The position numbers and the translations under genes are program-made. From assembly GCA_016125255.1 (NCBI GenBank), contig WGMD01000019.1, forward strand, positions 1 to 41,017: a stretch of DNA of 41,017 bases, read 5' to 3'. The notes beneath the pieces were generated by a model. That model ran no database searches, had not been told where the DNA came from, and was given only the letters and a program-made list of their open reading frames with translations. Positions within the stretch are counted from its first letter, which is position 1. Each line of letters opens with the position of its first letter. This document shows, piece by piece, positions 18,691 through 26,155 of this stretch. The stretch is from Planctomycetota bacterium. GTDB taxonomy: Bacteria; Planctomycetota; Phycisphaerae; Phycisphaerales; Zrk34.

Positions 18691-20267
18691 TGCGTGATCT
18701 CCTTGGGCGTTGAGGGGACGGAAATGTCATCGGGCGTCGCGGGGGAAGTGACGGGGTGCGACACGCGGTACATTTCCGCGACCTGTTCGTCGGTGAGCGT
18801 GCTGCGCAGGATCAGCACGTCGTCGATCAGGCCGCGGAATCGATAGGCGTCGGGTCGGTCGGGGCGCGTGCCGATTTTCAGATTGGGCATTGCATCGGTG
18901 TGAGTGGGGTCGCCATGCGTGGAAGCGGTTTCGGCGCGTCGTCCGTCGACGTAGAGCTTCAGTTCGCCGGCGGACGGGCCAAGCGCACGGAAGGTCGCGG
19001 TGATCATGACCCACTGATCGGCTTGCACGGCGGGCGCGGTGACCTGCGTCTTCGTGTCCGGCTCGCCGTTGCGTCCGCACATGACCATCGCGTCGGGGCG
19101 ACCGTCTTCGAGAAGTCGCAGGAATCGACCGGGGTTCGCGCCGGAGTTCTGCACGCCGACGAGGTAGGCCATGTGATCACCCTTGAAGGCGTCGGGCTTG
19201 ACCCACGCGCTGACGGTGTAGTCGCCCGCCGGCCAGGTCGCGCCGATGTCGATGTAGCCCGAGCCGTCGAATCGCATCGCCCCGTCCGCGCGGCCGAAGC
19301 GATCCGCGGCGGGCGCGACGCGGCCTTCGATCCGGCCGTCGGGCCCGAGCGTCGCCGAGGCCGTGCCGTCCAGCGGGTAGTACGCCATCGCCTGTGCGTC
19401 ATTGAGGAGTCGTGCGGCGAGATAGGTCTGCCACCATTTCTCATCGGGGCCGGCGAATTCGATGCGCCCGTCGCGCACGCGGACGCGCTGCCCGGCGGTG
19501 ATGACGCGGCTTTCGTGCGTGGTCACCACCTGCACGCGCCCTTCGATGACGCCCAGCGTGTCGGCGGTCGGGGCGTCGATCGACAGCTCGAAGCGCGTGC
19601 CTAGATCGATGACGCGCGTGCCATCGGGGGTTTGGATCATGAACCCGGCCGCTCGGGCGGGGACGTACGCATTGAGCGTTCCGCTTCGCAGGACGCCGCG
19701 GTTGGGGCCGAGCATGGATAGTTCGCAGGGACCGGTCAGATCGACGACGGCCCCGCTATGGAACATCACCTGCGCCTTGCCGCGGGTCAGCGCCATCTCG
19801 CCCGCCCGCAGATCGGAGCCCAGCGCGTAGGACGCATCGGCGAAGGCGGCATCGGGGGAAAGGTCGCTGAGCATCGCGACGGCCGTGTCGGAGTGCGGAG
19901 CGGGGAGTGCGGAATGGGGAGCAGTCGGCAGGAAGACATACAACAGCGCGGCGGCGAGCGTGACGAGTGCGGCGGCGGTGTACCAGACGCTTCGCCCCGG
20001 AGCGGGCTCAGCGTCGGCGTGGCGCGCTGCGGATGATTCCCTCACGCCGACGCTGAGCCGCGCTTCACGGCGAAGCGTCTGGTACTTCCGCGCCTTGAGT
20101 TCCCATCGCAAATGTGCATGGAGCTGCACATAATCCGCGTAAAAACGGCGTAGTTCCTCCTCTTCGCGCAGCAGGCCGGCAAACGCATGCGACTGCGCTT
20201 CGGTCATCTCCGCGGCGAAGAACGACTCGAAAAGCTCCGCGGTTTGGGGAAGCGGCGATTCGTTCAT
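18687..20267 (-). CDS. FecR-LamG transmembrane protein (putative anti-sigma/sensor), module 1
   Basis: A 526-residue protein. Residues 1-60 are cytoplasmic with an acidic helical start, like short anti-sigma regions; a 106-bp palindrome encodes about residues 61-96; one membrane helix follows (about 94-113, VWYTAAALVTLAAALLYVFL), then a piece of another repeat (about 114-126), a FecR domain (about 145-275; VMFHSGAVVDLTGPCEL, GFMIQTPDGTRVIDLGTRFE) and a LamG domain (about 320-505). In planctomycetes such proteins are paired with ECF-like sigma factors. Its start overlaps the sigma gene by ATGA (20264-20267). An upstream in-frame ATG at 20462 lies inside the sigma gene and is rejected. Confidence 0.9.
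   Translation of the reverse strand: MNESPLPQTAELFESFFAAEMTEAQSHAFAGLLREEEELRRFYADYVQLHAHLRWELKARKYQTLRREARLSVGVRESSAARHADAEPAPGRSVWYTAAALVTLAAALLYVFLPTAPHSALPAPHSDTAVAMLSDLSPDAAFADASYALGSDLRAGEMALTRGKAQVMFHSGAVVDLTGPCELSMLGPNRGVLRSGTLNAYVPARAAGFMIQTPDGTRVIDLGTRFELSIDAPTADTLGVIEGRVQVVTTHESRVITAGQRVRVRDGRIEFAGPDEKWWQTYLAARLLNDAQAMAYYPLDGTASATLGPDGRIEGRVAPAADRFGRADGAMRFDGSGYIDIGATWPAGDYTVSAWVKPDAFKGDHMAYLVGVQNSGANPGRFLRLLEDGRPDAMVMCGRNGEPDTKTQVTAPAVQADQWVMITATFRALGPSAGELKLYVDGRRAETASTHGDPTHTDAMPNLKIGTRPDRPDAYRFRGLIDDVLILRSTLTDEQVAEMYRVSHPVTSPATPDDISVPSTPKEITQ
19889..19922. repeat. GAGTGCGGAGT repeat, single arm inside fecR-like gene 1
   Basis: GGAGTGCGGAGCGGGGAGT followed by GCGGAATGGGGAGC lies in frame within the coding sequence, just after the membrane helix, and encodes PHSALPAPHS on the minus strand. 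Only one arm of the palindromic family is present. The paralogue in module 2 has no such sequence here. Confidence 0.75.
19980..20085. repeat. 106-bp palindromic element inside fecR-like gene 1
   Basis: Outer arms GTACCAGACGCTTCGCC / GGCGAAGCGTCTGGTAC (17 bp, perfect) and inner arms GGCTCAGCGTCGGCGTG / CACGCCGACGCTGAGCC (17 bp, perfect) surround a 20-nt asymmetric centre. The outer arms encode YQTLR and RSVWY on the minus strand. The same element, also 106 bp, is found at 24534-24639 in the paralogous gene, in reverse orientation judged by its centre. Confidence 0.9.
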
Positions 20268-20803
20268 GCTTCGCCTCCCGGATTTTCGATTTCGATCCGC
20301 CGGGCGATGCACTTGAGCAGCGCGATGCGGATTCGGTACATCGTCTGATACAACGACGCGAGCGGACGCTGCATCGACTCGGCGATCGCGCGGACCGTCT
20401 CGTCGCCGGCGTAGTGCCGCTCCAGAAGCTCGCGCTGCGTCGGGCTCAGCTCCGCAAGACAACGGCCCAGCGCCTTGCGCCGCGCCTCCGACTGGTCCGC
20501 GCTGGCGGCGGCGGCGTCGGCGAGGTTCATGAGCAACGCATCATCAAACACCAGCCGGCTCCGCGCAAACTGCTTCCGCGCGGTCAGCACTTCGAAGTAG
20601 GCGACCCGGCAAGCCCACGCCATGAACGGCGTCCCCGCCTCAAACTCCCCCGCCTTGCGCCACAACACCAGATTGACCTGCTGAAGCACATCCTGAGCCG
20701 TGTCATAGTCGCCGACGAGCGACATGATGTACCCGTAAAGGGCCGGCTGGGAACTGGTGAGCTGCTGCGCGTAGGCCTCGGAGGGTGTCAGTCGCTCATC
20801 CAT
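20264..20803 (-). CDS. ECF-like RNA polymerase sigma factor, module 1
   Basis: A 179-residue sigma-70 family protein with region 2 (about 25-85; ALYGYIMSLVGDYDTAQDVLQQVNLVLW, then PFMAWACRVAYFEV) and region 4 (about 115-165; LAELSPTQRELLERHYAGDE, then a helix-turn-helix IAESMQRPLASLYQTMYRIR). It is of the Rhodopirellula/Verrucomicrobium ECF type. GTGGAG seven bases ahead of the ATG at 20803 supports this start over an earlier ATG at 20830. It is the first gene of its module and overlaps the fecR-like gene by ATGA, so the pair is co-expressed and the FecR protein is the likely partner. Confidence 0.93.
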   Translation of the reverse strand: MDERLTPSEAYAQQLTSSQPALYGYIMSLVGDYDTAQDVLQQVNLVLWRKAGEFEAGTPFMAWACRVAYFEVLTARKQFARSRLVFDDALLMNLADAAAASADQSEARRKALGRCLAELSPTQRELLERHYAGDETVRAIAESMQRPLASLYQTMYRIRIALLKCIARRIEIENPGGEA

Positions 20804-20907
20804 TGCGGTCTCCACTTCAATACGGCGCAACTGCGACGACCTTCAACAGACGCATCCGAAAAAATTTCGCGCCGCGCGGGCAGCACGCCGTAAAAGATAC
20901 CGTAAAT

Positions 20908-20937
20908 AAAAAACCCGCCAGTCAAAACCGCGGCGGG
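20908..20937 (-). terminator. Intrinsic terminator after pseudopilin 2
   Basis: On the minus strand CCCGCC (20937-20932), a 12-nt loop, GGCGGG (20919-20914) and then TTTTTT (20913-20908). It follows the last gene of module 2 by 31 bp and separates the two modules into independent transcription units. Confidence 0.75.
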
Positions 20938-20967
20938 CGGAGCGTGACGGGGGTTGGATCAGGCGGG

Positions 20968-21843
20968 TCAGCGGTTGTCCCATTCGCCGGGGCCGATCGA
21001 TAAGTGCTGGAGATTGACGACGTTGCCGCTGGGGGCGCGGGCTTTCCAGTCGAACGTCGGCGTGGGGCCAAGACCGGTGGAGAGGATGTGCTGGGCGGAG
21101 CCGTCGGCGGCGAAGTAGTTGCCCCCGCCGTCGGGGTGCCATGTGCCGAGGCGATCGACGTTGGCGTGGCCGGGCTCGATGTTGGTGCGGTTGATGTTGA
21201 CGGCCGGGTCCTCCTCGACGATCAACGGCATGGGCACGCTGTCCCATCGTCCGGTGGCGGGGTCCTGCACGCTGGCGTTGAGCGGGACGGAGCCGCGGGA
21301 GGCCCCGGCGAGACTGATGAACGAGGCGTAGTCGAACATGCCGTTGGACCCGACGCCCGACCCAAGCACGCCCGCCCGCAGACCCGGGCAGCGGTACATC
21401 TCTTTGGACACGATCAGTCCCTCGCCGCCGAGGTATTTGATGAGCGTGCCTTTCTTCGGAACGGCGGTCCAGATTTCCTTGCCCATCCAAGAATTCTGCC
21501 AGTCTTCGTTGTAGTGGGTCCAGTAGACGCTGGGCAGGCGCTGCTTGTGATCATCGGCGAACATGAAGAACGCGATGCCGATGCTGCGCTGCTTCGTGCG
21601 GCAGACGACGTCCTCGGCGACGTCGCGCGCCCGTGTGATCGCCGGCAGGAGAATCGCGACGAGCAAAGCAATGATCGCGACGACGACGAGGAGCTCGATC
21701 AAGGTGAAGGCGCGCCGCCCGGCGGGCGCGCTACGGACAGCGCATTTAGCGGCGGGGCTTGCCCCGCGTGGCGCGATGCGTCCGCCGCGGGGGGCAGGCC
21801 CCGCCGCTAAATGACGCGCGAGATGGACGGGTTTGCAGTTCAT
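20968..21843 (-). CDS. Pseudopilin-like protein (prepilin signal, H-X9-DG end), module 2
   Basis: A 291-residue protein with prepilin signal AFTLIELLVVVAIIALLVAI (from about residue 45), the following LPAITRARDVAEDVVCRTKQ, and a C-terminal GNYFAADGSAQHIL segment typical of planctomycete H-X9-DG proteins. The leader before the signal is 44 residues, far longer than normal prepilin leaders, because a 71-bp palindrome (21743-21813) is translated in it. The start overlaps the LamG gene stop by ATGA (21840-21843). Cleavage by prepilin peptidase at Ala/Phe is expected. Same position and domain plan as the module 1 gene, but the globular parts have diverged strongly. Confidence 0.9.
   Translation of the reverse strand: MNCKPVHLARHLAAGPAPRGGRIAPRGASPAAKCAVRSAPAGRRAFTLIELLVVVAIIALLVAILLPAITRARDVAEDVVCRTKQRSIGIAFFMFADDHKQRLPSVYWTHYNEDWQNSWMGKEIWTAVPKKGTLIKYLGGEGLIVSKEMYRCPGLRAGVLGSGVGSNGMFDYASFISLAGASRGSVPLNASVQDPATGRWDSVPMPLIVEEDPAVNINRTNIEPGHANVDRLGTWHPDGGGNYFAADGSAQHILSTGLGPTPTFDWKARAPSGNVVNLQHLSIGPGEWDNR
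21743..21813. repeat. In-frame palindrome in pseudopilin 2 leader
   Basis: CATTTAGCGGCGGGGCTTGC at the left is matched at the right by a nearly exact reverse complement ending GGCCCCGCCGCTAAATG; the arms are about 25 bp with one or two mismatches and about 20 bp between them. It encodes roughly residues 10-33 of the pseudopilin leader. It is a different repeat sequence from the one in the module 1 leader, though in the same functional place. Confidence 0.8.
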
Positions 21844-23228
21844 TTGCGGCGGCGCATCGTCACGAGACCCATCAGCGCCAGCCCGGCCGGCAGCGCGGCG
21901 GGGGCGGGGATCACCATGAGTCCCTGAATCTGCGACTGCGAGAGGGCGATGTCGTAGACGCGGACCTCGTCGATGTAGCCGGCGAAGTTTTCGCCGCCGG
22001 GGCCGTTGCCGATGCGGAAGATGTCGGGGGTGACGCCGGGGGCGAGCGTGCCGGCGACGGTGCCGATGTTCACGCCGTTCACGTAGAACGTGGCGTCGAA
22101 GCCCGAATCGAAGACGACGCTGACGAAGGACCACACGCCGGCCTGAATGCTCGCGGCGATGTCGTAGTCCTTCTTGCCGAAGGCGGTGAAACGAAGTTTG
22201 TCCCCATTGAGCCCCAGGCCCCAGCCGGTGCCGCTCGTCGACGCGGTCGAGGAGAAGATGCGCTGGATGCCGTTGGTGTCATCGGGATTGATCCATGCCG
22301 AGACGGTGAAGTTGCTCGTCAGGTTGCCGAAGTCGACGTTGTGGGCGTTGACTTCCTGATTGGTGCCGTTGAAGTGGTAGGACGAGCCGAACTCGGGGCC
22401 GACGGAGGCGTTGCCGACGGTGGGCGCGTTGACGGCGTCACCGGTGTGGGTTCCGTTGGCCTGATAGCCGGAGGAGTCGTAGGCCTTGGTGCCGGACTTT
22501 TCGTCCAGGGCGTAGTAGGCGACGAGATGGGGGACGGTGGCGAGCGTCTGAATCTCCGAGGCGGACAGCACGCCCGAGTAAGCGCGGACATCGTAAAGCG
22601 CGCCGTTGAAAAGTTCGTTGGTGTTCAAGCCGGAGATCTGCCATCCGAACCCGGCGTTGCCCTGCGTGCCGATGCTCGAGTCGGTGTTGCCGGCTCCGGT
22701 GAGGGCGACGCCGTTGACGTAATACGTGATCGCGCCGCTGGACGCCTGCGTCACGGCGATGTGCCGCCAGCCGGCGGCGACGAGCGCGGCGGCGCTGGAC
22801 GTGTTGTCCGCCGCGCCGTAGGTCGTCAGCAGGATTTCCGACCCGCTGATGCCGAAGCCCCACCCGTTGCCCGTGGCGTTGCGCGAGAGGACGCGCTGCT
22901 TGCCGGAGACGGCGTCGGGCTTGATCCAGGCGGTCAGCGTCATGTCATTGATGATCGTGCGGAGATTCTCGGCGGAGTTGAGCCCGGTCACGCGGGCCAG
23001 TCCGCCGGACTGATCGAAGTCGGTGGCGGCGGAGTACGAATCGGGCGTCTCGGCGGCGTGGAAGGCCGAGCCGGTGTAGGTGCCGTCGTCGTTGAAGCTC
23101 GACTGATCGTTGGCGGTGCCGGTGGGCGCGTCGATGAGGAGCCACTGGCCGTTAAGCGTGGCGGCGGAGGCGATCGAGGCGCTGAGCGTGAACATCAATG
23201 ACGTGGTGAGTTTCGTAAGTCGATTCAT
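21840..23228 (-). CDS. Double-LamG secreted protein with VPLPA/PEP-CTERM-type tail, module 2
   Basis: A 462-residue protein: signal peptide (1-22, ending ASAAT), LamG domain 1 (about 25-225; DMTLTAWIKPDAVSGKQRVL, GWRHIAVTQASSGAITYYVNG), LamG domain 2 (about 230-435; LVAYYALDEKSGTKAYDSSG, NFTVSAWINPDDTNGIQRIF, GYIDEVRVYDIAL) and the tail IPAPAALPAGLALMGLV then TMRRRK. CAGGAG sits eight bases before ATG. It is exported and probably sorted to the surface. It lies 21 bp after the fecR-like gene and overlaps the pseudopilin start. The module 1 counterpart has one LamG domain. Confidence 0.92.
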   Translation of the reverse strand: MNRLTKLTTSLMFTLSASIASAATLNGQWLLIDAPTGTANDQSSFNDDGTYTGSAFHAAETPDSYSAATDFDQSGGLARVTGLNSAENLRTIINDMTLTAWIKPDAVSGKQRVLSRNATGNGWGFGISGSEILLTTYGAADNTSSAAALVAAGWRHIAVTQASSGAITYYVNGVALTGAGNTDSSIGTQGNAGFGWQISGLNTNELFNGALYDVRAYSGVLSASEIQTLATVPHLVAYYALDEKSGTKAYDSSGYQANGTHTGDAVNAPTVGNASVGPEFGSSYHFNGTNQEVNAHNVDFGNLTSNFTVSAWINPDDTNGIQRIFSSTASTSGTGWGLGLNGDKLRFTAFGKKDYDIAASIQAGVWSFVSVVFDSGFDATFYVNGVNIGTVAGTLAPGVTPDIFRIGNGPGGENFAGYIDEVRVYDIALSQSQIQGLMVIPAPAALPAGLALMGLVTMRRRK

Positions 23229-23249
23229 CCTGTTTGCTCCTGTCCGAAA

Positions 23250-24812
23250 TTAAGGGTGCGGGTTGCCGATTCGGTAATGTTCATCAATCTGCCGTTGCGA
23301 AAGCGGGCGGTCATACACCGCCAGGTGCGCCGCATTTTGTCCGAACGCTTCGGCGCCGTCGCTCATCGCGCCGATCGAAAGCCGCACGCGATCGGTGTAG
23401 CGCGGGGCCGTGTTGGCGATCATCCAACCCTGCGGCTCGCCGTCGACGTAGAGCCGCGCCGCGCCGCCTGCCTCGTAAACCAGCGCGACGAAAATCCATC
23501 GACCCGTCGGCAGATTCAGGTCGGTGAAGTCCATGTCGCGCACGCCGTACTGCGTGAAGCGAACGGTGTGACGGTCCATGAAACCCAGTCCCCATCCGCC
23601 GGCGGCGCTGACCGAGCCGTTCGATCGCCCGTCGATGCTGATGAGCCGCTGCACGAGTTCGTCATGCGGCTGTGCGTTGAGCTTGACCCATGCTTCGATC
23701 GAGATCGCGCCCGTGAGTTTCAGCGCCGCCGGATCGCCGCTCAGGCGCTGCCCGTCAGCGAAGTCCGCCGCTTTCTGATCGGGCGTCGGGCCCTTGGACA
23801 TCGTCAGTTTCGTCATGCCCTCCAGCGCGATCGCCGCGCGGCCCAGCGGTTTTTCATGACCATCAAGCGGCCAGTACGCCAGCGGGTCGTCGCTGAGGAT
23901 GCGCTGCCGATACAGTTCGCCGGGCGTCATCTGGAAGCGATCGCGCAGATTCATCTCGGCGACGAGACTTGTGAGTTTCCGCCCCCCCGCCGCCGCCGAC
24001 GCCGCCATCCCCGCCGTCATGTTCAACGGCTCGCCCCGGCCGGCGGCGTCGAACGTCACGCGCCCTTCCAGCACATCCGCCCGCACCGTGCCGTCGCGCG
24101 ACACGCGCACGACGAACTCGGTGCCCAGATCGGTGATGCGCGTATGGTCGGGCGTTTCGATGTAGAACCCCGCGGCGGGATGGGGCACATGCGCCATCAG
24201 TTCGCCATACTCGAGCCGCCCGCTGCCGGGACCGGTCACGATGAACTTCGCCGGCCCGCACAAGGTCACCAGGGCGCCGTCGCGGAAGTAGAGCTGGGCC
24301 GTGCCGTATTCGAGCCCGACTTCGCCCATCGTCGCCGCTTCGCCGATCGCCGTTGTTTCATTGATCCTCGACGTCGGCGACCAGAGCGCGCCCTGCGCAT
24401 CGGTGAGCGTGACGATCTGCTCGATCGCCGGCGCGACGGGCGCGACGGGCGAATCGCTGGTCGCGCGCGGCCAGTACCAGTAACCCGCCATCACCACCAG
24501 CACCGCCGCCGCCGCCGCGAGCGCTTCCGCGGCGTACCAGACGCTTCGCCGCGAAGCGCGGCTCAGCGTCGGCGTGAAGGAATCGTCCGCAGCGCACCAC
24601 GCCGACGATGAGCCCGCTCTGGGGCGAAGCGTCTGGTACGCCTTTCCCTTCCCACGGAAGCACCACTGCATCGACACATGCATGTCCATCGCTTCCAGGT
24701 ACCGCCGCCGCGCCGTTTCGTCCGTGCGCAACAGCGTCTCGGCCAGCCGGCGCTCGTCCGCGCCGAGCCGGCCTTCGATCAGGCGGTCGATCCAGTCGAT
24801 GGGCAGCGTCAT
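23250..24812 (-). CDS. FecR-LamG transmembrane protein (putative anti-sigma/sensor), module 2
   Basis: A 520-residue protein: cytoplasmic start (1-55, MTLPIDWIDRLIEGRLGADE), a palindrome-encoded segment (about 59-93), a membrane helix (about 94-114, AAEALAAAAAVLVVMAGYWY), a FecR domain (about 140-285; AQLYFRDGALVTLCGPAKFI, GFYIETPDHTRITDLGTEFV) and a LamG domain (about 320-510; AISIEAWVKLN, RWIFVALVYEAGGAARLYVDG). The start overlaps the sigma gene stop by ATGA (24809-24812); an earlier ATG at 24848 is inside the sigma gene. Compared with module 1 it lacks the GAGTGCGGAGT insertion after the membrane helix. Confidence 0.9.
   Translation of the reverse strand: MTLPIDWIDRLIEGRLGADERRLAETLLRTDETARRRYLEAMDMHVSMQWCFRGKGKAYQTLRPRAGSSSAWCAADDSFTPTLSRASRRSVWYAAEALAAAAAVLVVMAGYWYWPRATSDSPVAPVAPAIEQIVTLTDAQGALWSPTSRINETTAIGEAATMGEVGLEYGTAQLYFRDGALVTLCGPAKFIVTGPGSGRLEYGELMAHVPHPAAGFYIETPDHTRITDLGTEFVVRVSRDGTVRADVLEGRVTFDAAGRGEPLNMTAGMAASAAAGGRKLTSLVAEMNLRDRFQMTPGELYRQRILSDDPLAYWPLDGHEKPLGRAAIALEGMTKLTMSKGPTPDQKAADFADGQRLSGDPAALKLTGAISIEAWVKLNAQPHDELVQRLISIDGRSNGSVSAAGGWGLGFMDRHTVRFTQYGVRDMDFTDLNLPTGRWIFVALVYEAGGAARLYVDGEPQGWMIANTAPRYTDRVRLSIGAMSDGAEAFGQNAAHLAVYDRPLSQRQIDEHYRIGNPHP
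24534..24639. repeat. 106-bp palindromic element inside fecR-like gene 2
   Basis: Same outer arms GTACCAGACGCTTCGCC / (G)GCGAAGCGTCTGGTAC and inner arms GGCTCAGCGTCGGCGTG / CACGCCGACGaTGAGCC as the copy at 19980-20085, and the same length. Its reverse complement, not its direct strand, matches the other copy nearly base for base, including the centre (GTGCGCTGCGGACGATTCC against GCGCGCTGCGGATGATTCC). The element is therefore inverted at the equivalent site of the paralogue. Confidence 0.9.
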
Positions 24813-25327
24813 TCGCCGGCCCCCTCGGCGACGCGCTGACGGATGCACTCGGCCAGCGCGTGGCGAATGCGGCGAAGCGACAGGTACAGCGCATTGCTGG
24901 TCTGCCCGAGCCGGGTCGCGATCTCGTTGATGGCTTCGACCCCGCTGTACGCCTGCTCGACAAGCTCGCGCTGGCGCGGGGGAAGCGTATCGATGCAGTG
25001 CCGCAGGGCGACGCGCCGGTCGTCGAGCTGCGTGTCGATCTTCCGCCGCTCGTCCGCCAATAGTTCGATCACATCGCTCGAAAACGCCTGCGGACTCCGG
25101 TCGCCGCGGCGGATGTAATTAAGCACCTCGTACCGCGCGATCGTGCAGGCCCACTTGACGAAATCCGTCCCCGCCTCGAACTGCTCCCACTTGCGCCAGA
25201 GCACCAGCGAGGTCTGCTGAAACACCTCTTCCGCATCCGTCCGGTTCGGCAACAGCGTGCCGATGAAGGCGTACACGCGGTCCTGCCCGCGCACGAACTG
25301 CTCCGCGAAATCGCTCTGTGCATGCAT
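24809..25327 (-). CDS. ECF-like RNA polymerase sigma factor, module 2
   Basis: A 172-residue sigma-70 family protein: region 2 (about 15-80; DRVYAFIGTLLPNRTDAEEV, FVKWACTIARYEVLNYIRR) and region 4 (about 110-160; LPPRQRELVEQAYSGVEAIN, helix-turn-helix IATRLGQTSNALYLSLRRIR). It belongs with the Rhodopirellula/Verrucomicrobium ECF type and is paralogous to the module 1 sigma factor. GCGGAG lies six bases before ATG. It opens module 2; only 48 bp separate it from the end of lipB upstream, so it may share a transcript with lipB or use a promoter inside lipB. Confidence 0.93.
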   Translation of the reverse strand: MHAQSDFAEQFVRGQDRVYAFIGTLLPNRTDAEEVFQQTSLVLWRKWEQFEAGTDFVKWACTIARYEVLNYIRRGDRSPQAFSSDVIELLADERRKIDTQLDDRRVALRHCIDTLPPRQRELVEQAYSGVEAINEIATRLGQTSNALYLSLRRIRHALAECIRQRVAEGAGE

Positions 25328-25375
25328 GCGACGCTCCGCCTTCTATCAAGCAACGTCGCGCCGGCGGCGAATCTG

Positions 25376-26155
25376 TCACACCCCCAGCGAAAAATATTTT
25401 TCCATCACCTTAACCATCTGTGATTTCACCTCCTCCATCGATGGACACCGCGCCCCCAACTGCTCCGACATCGACGTGACCGGCCGGGTCAGCCCGCAGG
25501 GCACGATCAGCTTGAAATGCTCCAGATTCGTCGTCACATTCAATGCCAACCCGTGCAAGGAAACCCACCGCTGAATCCGCACCCCGATCGCGGCGATCTT
25601 TGAGGAGTTCGGAGTGGGGAGTGCGGCGTGCGGAGTACAAGGCAAGGGCCGCCCCGCCTTCTCTTCACTCCGCACGCCGCACTCCCCGTTCCGCATTCCC
25701 ACCCAAACTCCCACCGCCCTGCACGCCGATTCATCCCGCCCCGCCTGAATGTCGAACGCTCCGAGCGTGTCGATGACGATCTGCTCGAGCGTGTGGACAT
25801 ACTGGCGGACGTTGAGGCCGAGGCGCTGAAGCGGCAGGATGGGGTAGGCGACAAGCTGGCCGGGACCGTGGTAGGTGATGTCGCCCCCGCGGTCGGTGGA
25901 TTCGACCGCGACGCCGAGTCGATGAAGCTCCGCCGGCGCGGCGAGTAAATGATTCATCGCACTGTCGCGCCGGCTGACGGTGATGACCGGCTCGTGCTCG
26001 AGCAGCAGCACGGTCGGCTCCGCTTCGCCCGCCAGCACCGCGGCGTGAAGGCGCTGTTGCTCCGCAAACGCATCGCGGTAACCGATGCGCCCCAGATCGA
26101 CAAATCGCGGCGAGGTGTTGGTCTCCTGAGTCACGGCACTTATGATATCCCTCAT
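25376..26155 (-). CDS. lipB: Octanoyltransferase LipB with an in-frame repeat insertion
   Basis: A 259-residue lipoyl(octanoyl) transferase, which moves octanoyl from ACP to lipoyl domains. Seen: RGGDITYHGPGQLVAYPI (about 89-106), the lysine motif KIAAIGVRI (Lys186) and the catalytic cysteine in IVPCGL (Cys220). Between WVG (153) and Lys186 lie about 32 extra residues (154-185, including PCTPHAALPTPNSS) encoded by a complete copy of the GAGTGCGGAGT palindrome; in ordinary LipB the corresponding loop is a few residues. The enzyme is thus about 30 residues longer than usual. The ATG at 26155 overlaps the divergent lpxA start; a GTG at 26134 is an alternative. Confidence 0.93.
   Translation of the reverse strand: MRDIISAVTQETNTSPRFVDLGRIGYRDAFAEQQRLHAAVLAGEAEPTVLLLEHEPVITVSRRDSAMNHLLAAPAELHRLGVAVESTDRGGDITYHGPGQLVAYPILPLQRLGLNVRQYVHTLEQIVIDTLGAFDIQAGRDESACRAVGVWVGMRNGECGVRSEEKAGRPLPCTPHAALPTPNSSKIAAIGVRIQRWVSLHGLALNVTTNLEHFKLIVPCGLTRPVTSMSEQLGARCPSMEEVKSQMVKVMEKYFSLGV
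25602..25700. repeat. GAGTGCGGAGT palindromic repeat, copy inside lipB
   Basis: A perfect 21-bp inverted repeat (25616-25636 with 25667-25687), extended imperfectly on both sides to 25602 and 25700, around a 30-nt centre (ACAAGGCAAGG...CCGCCTTCTCTTC). Length and reading frame let lipB stay open on the minus strand. This is the most symmetric copy of the family in the window. Confidence 0.9.
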
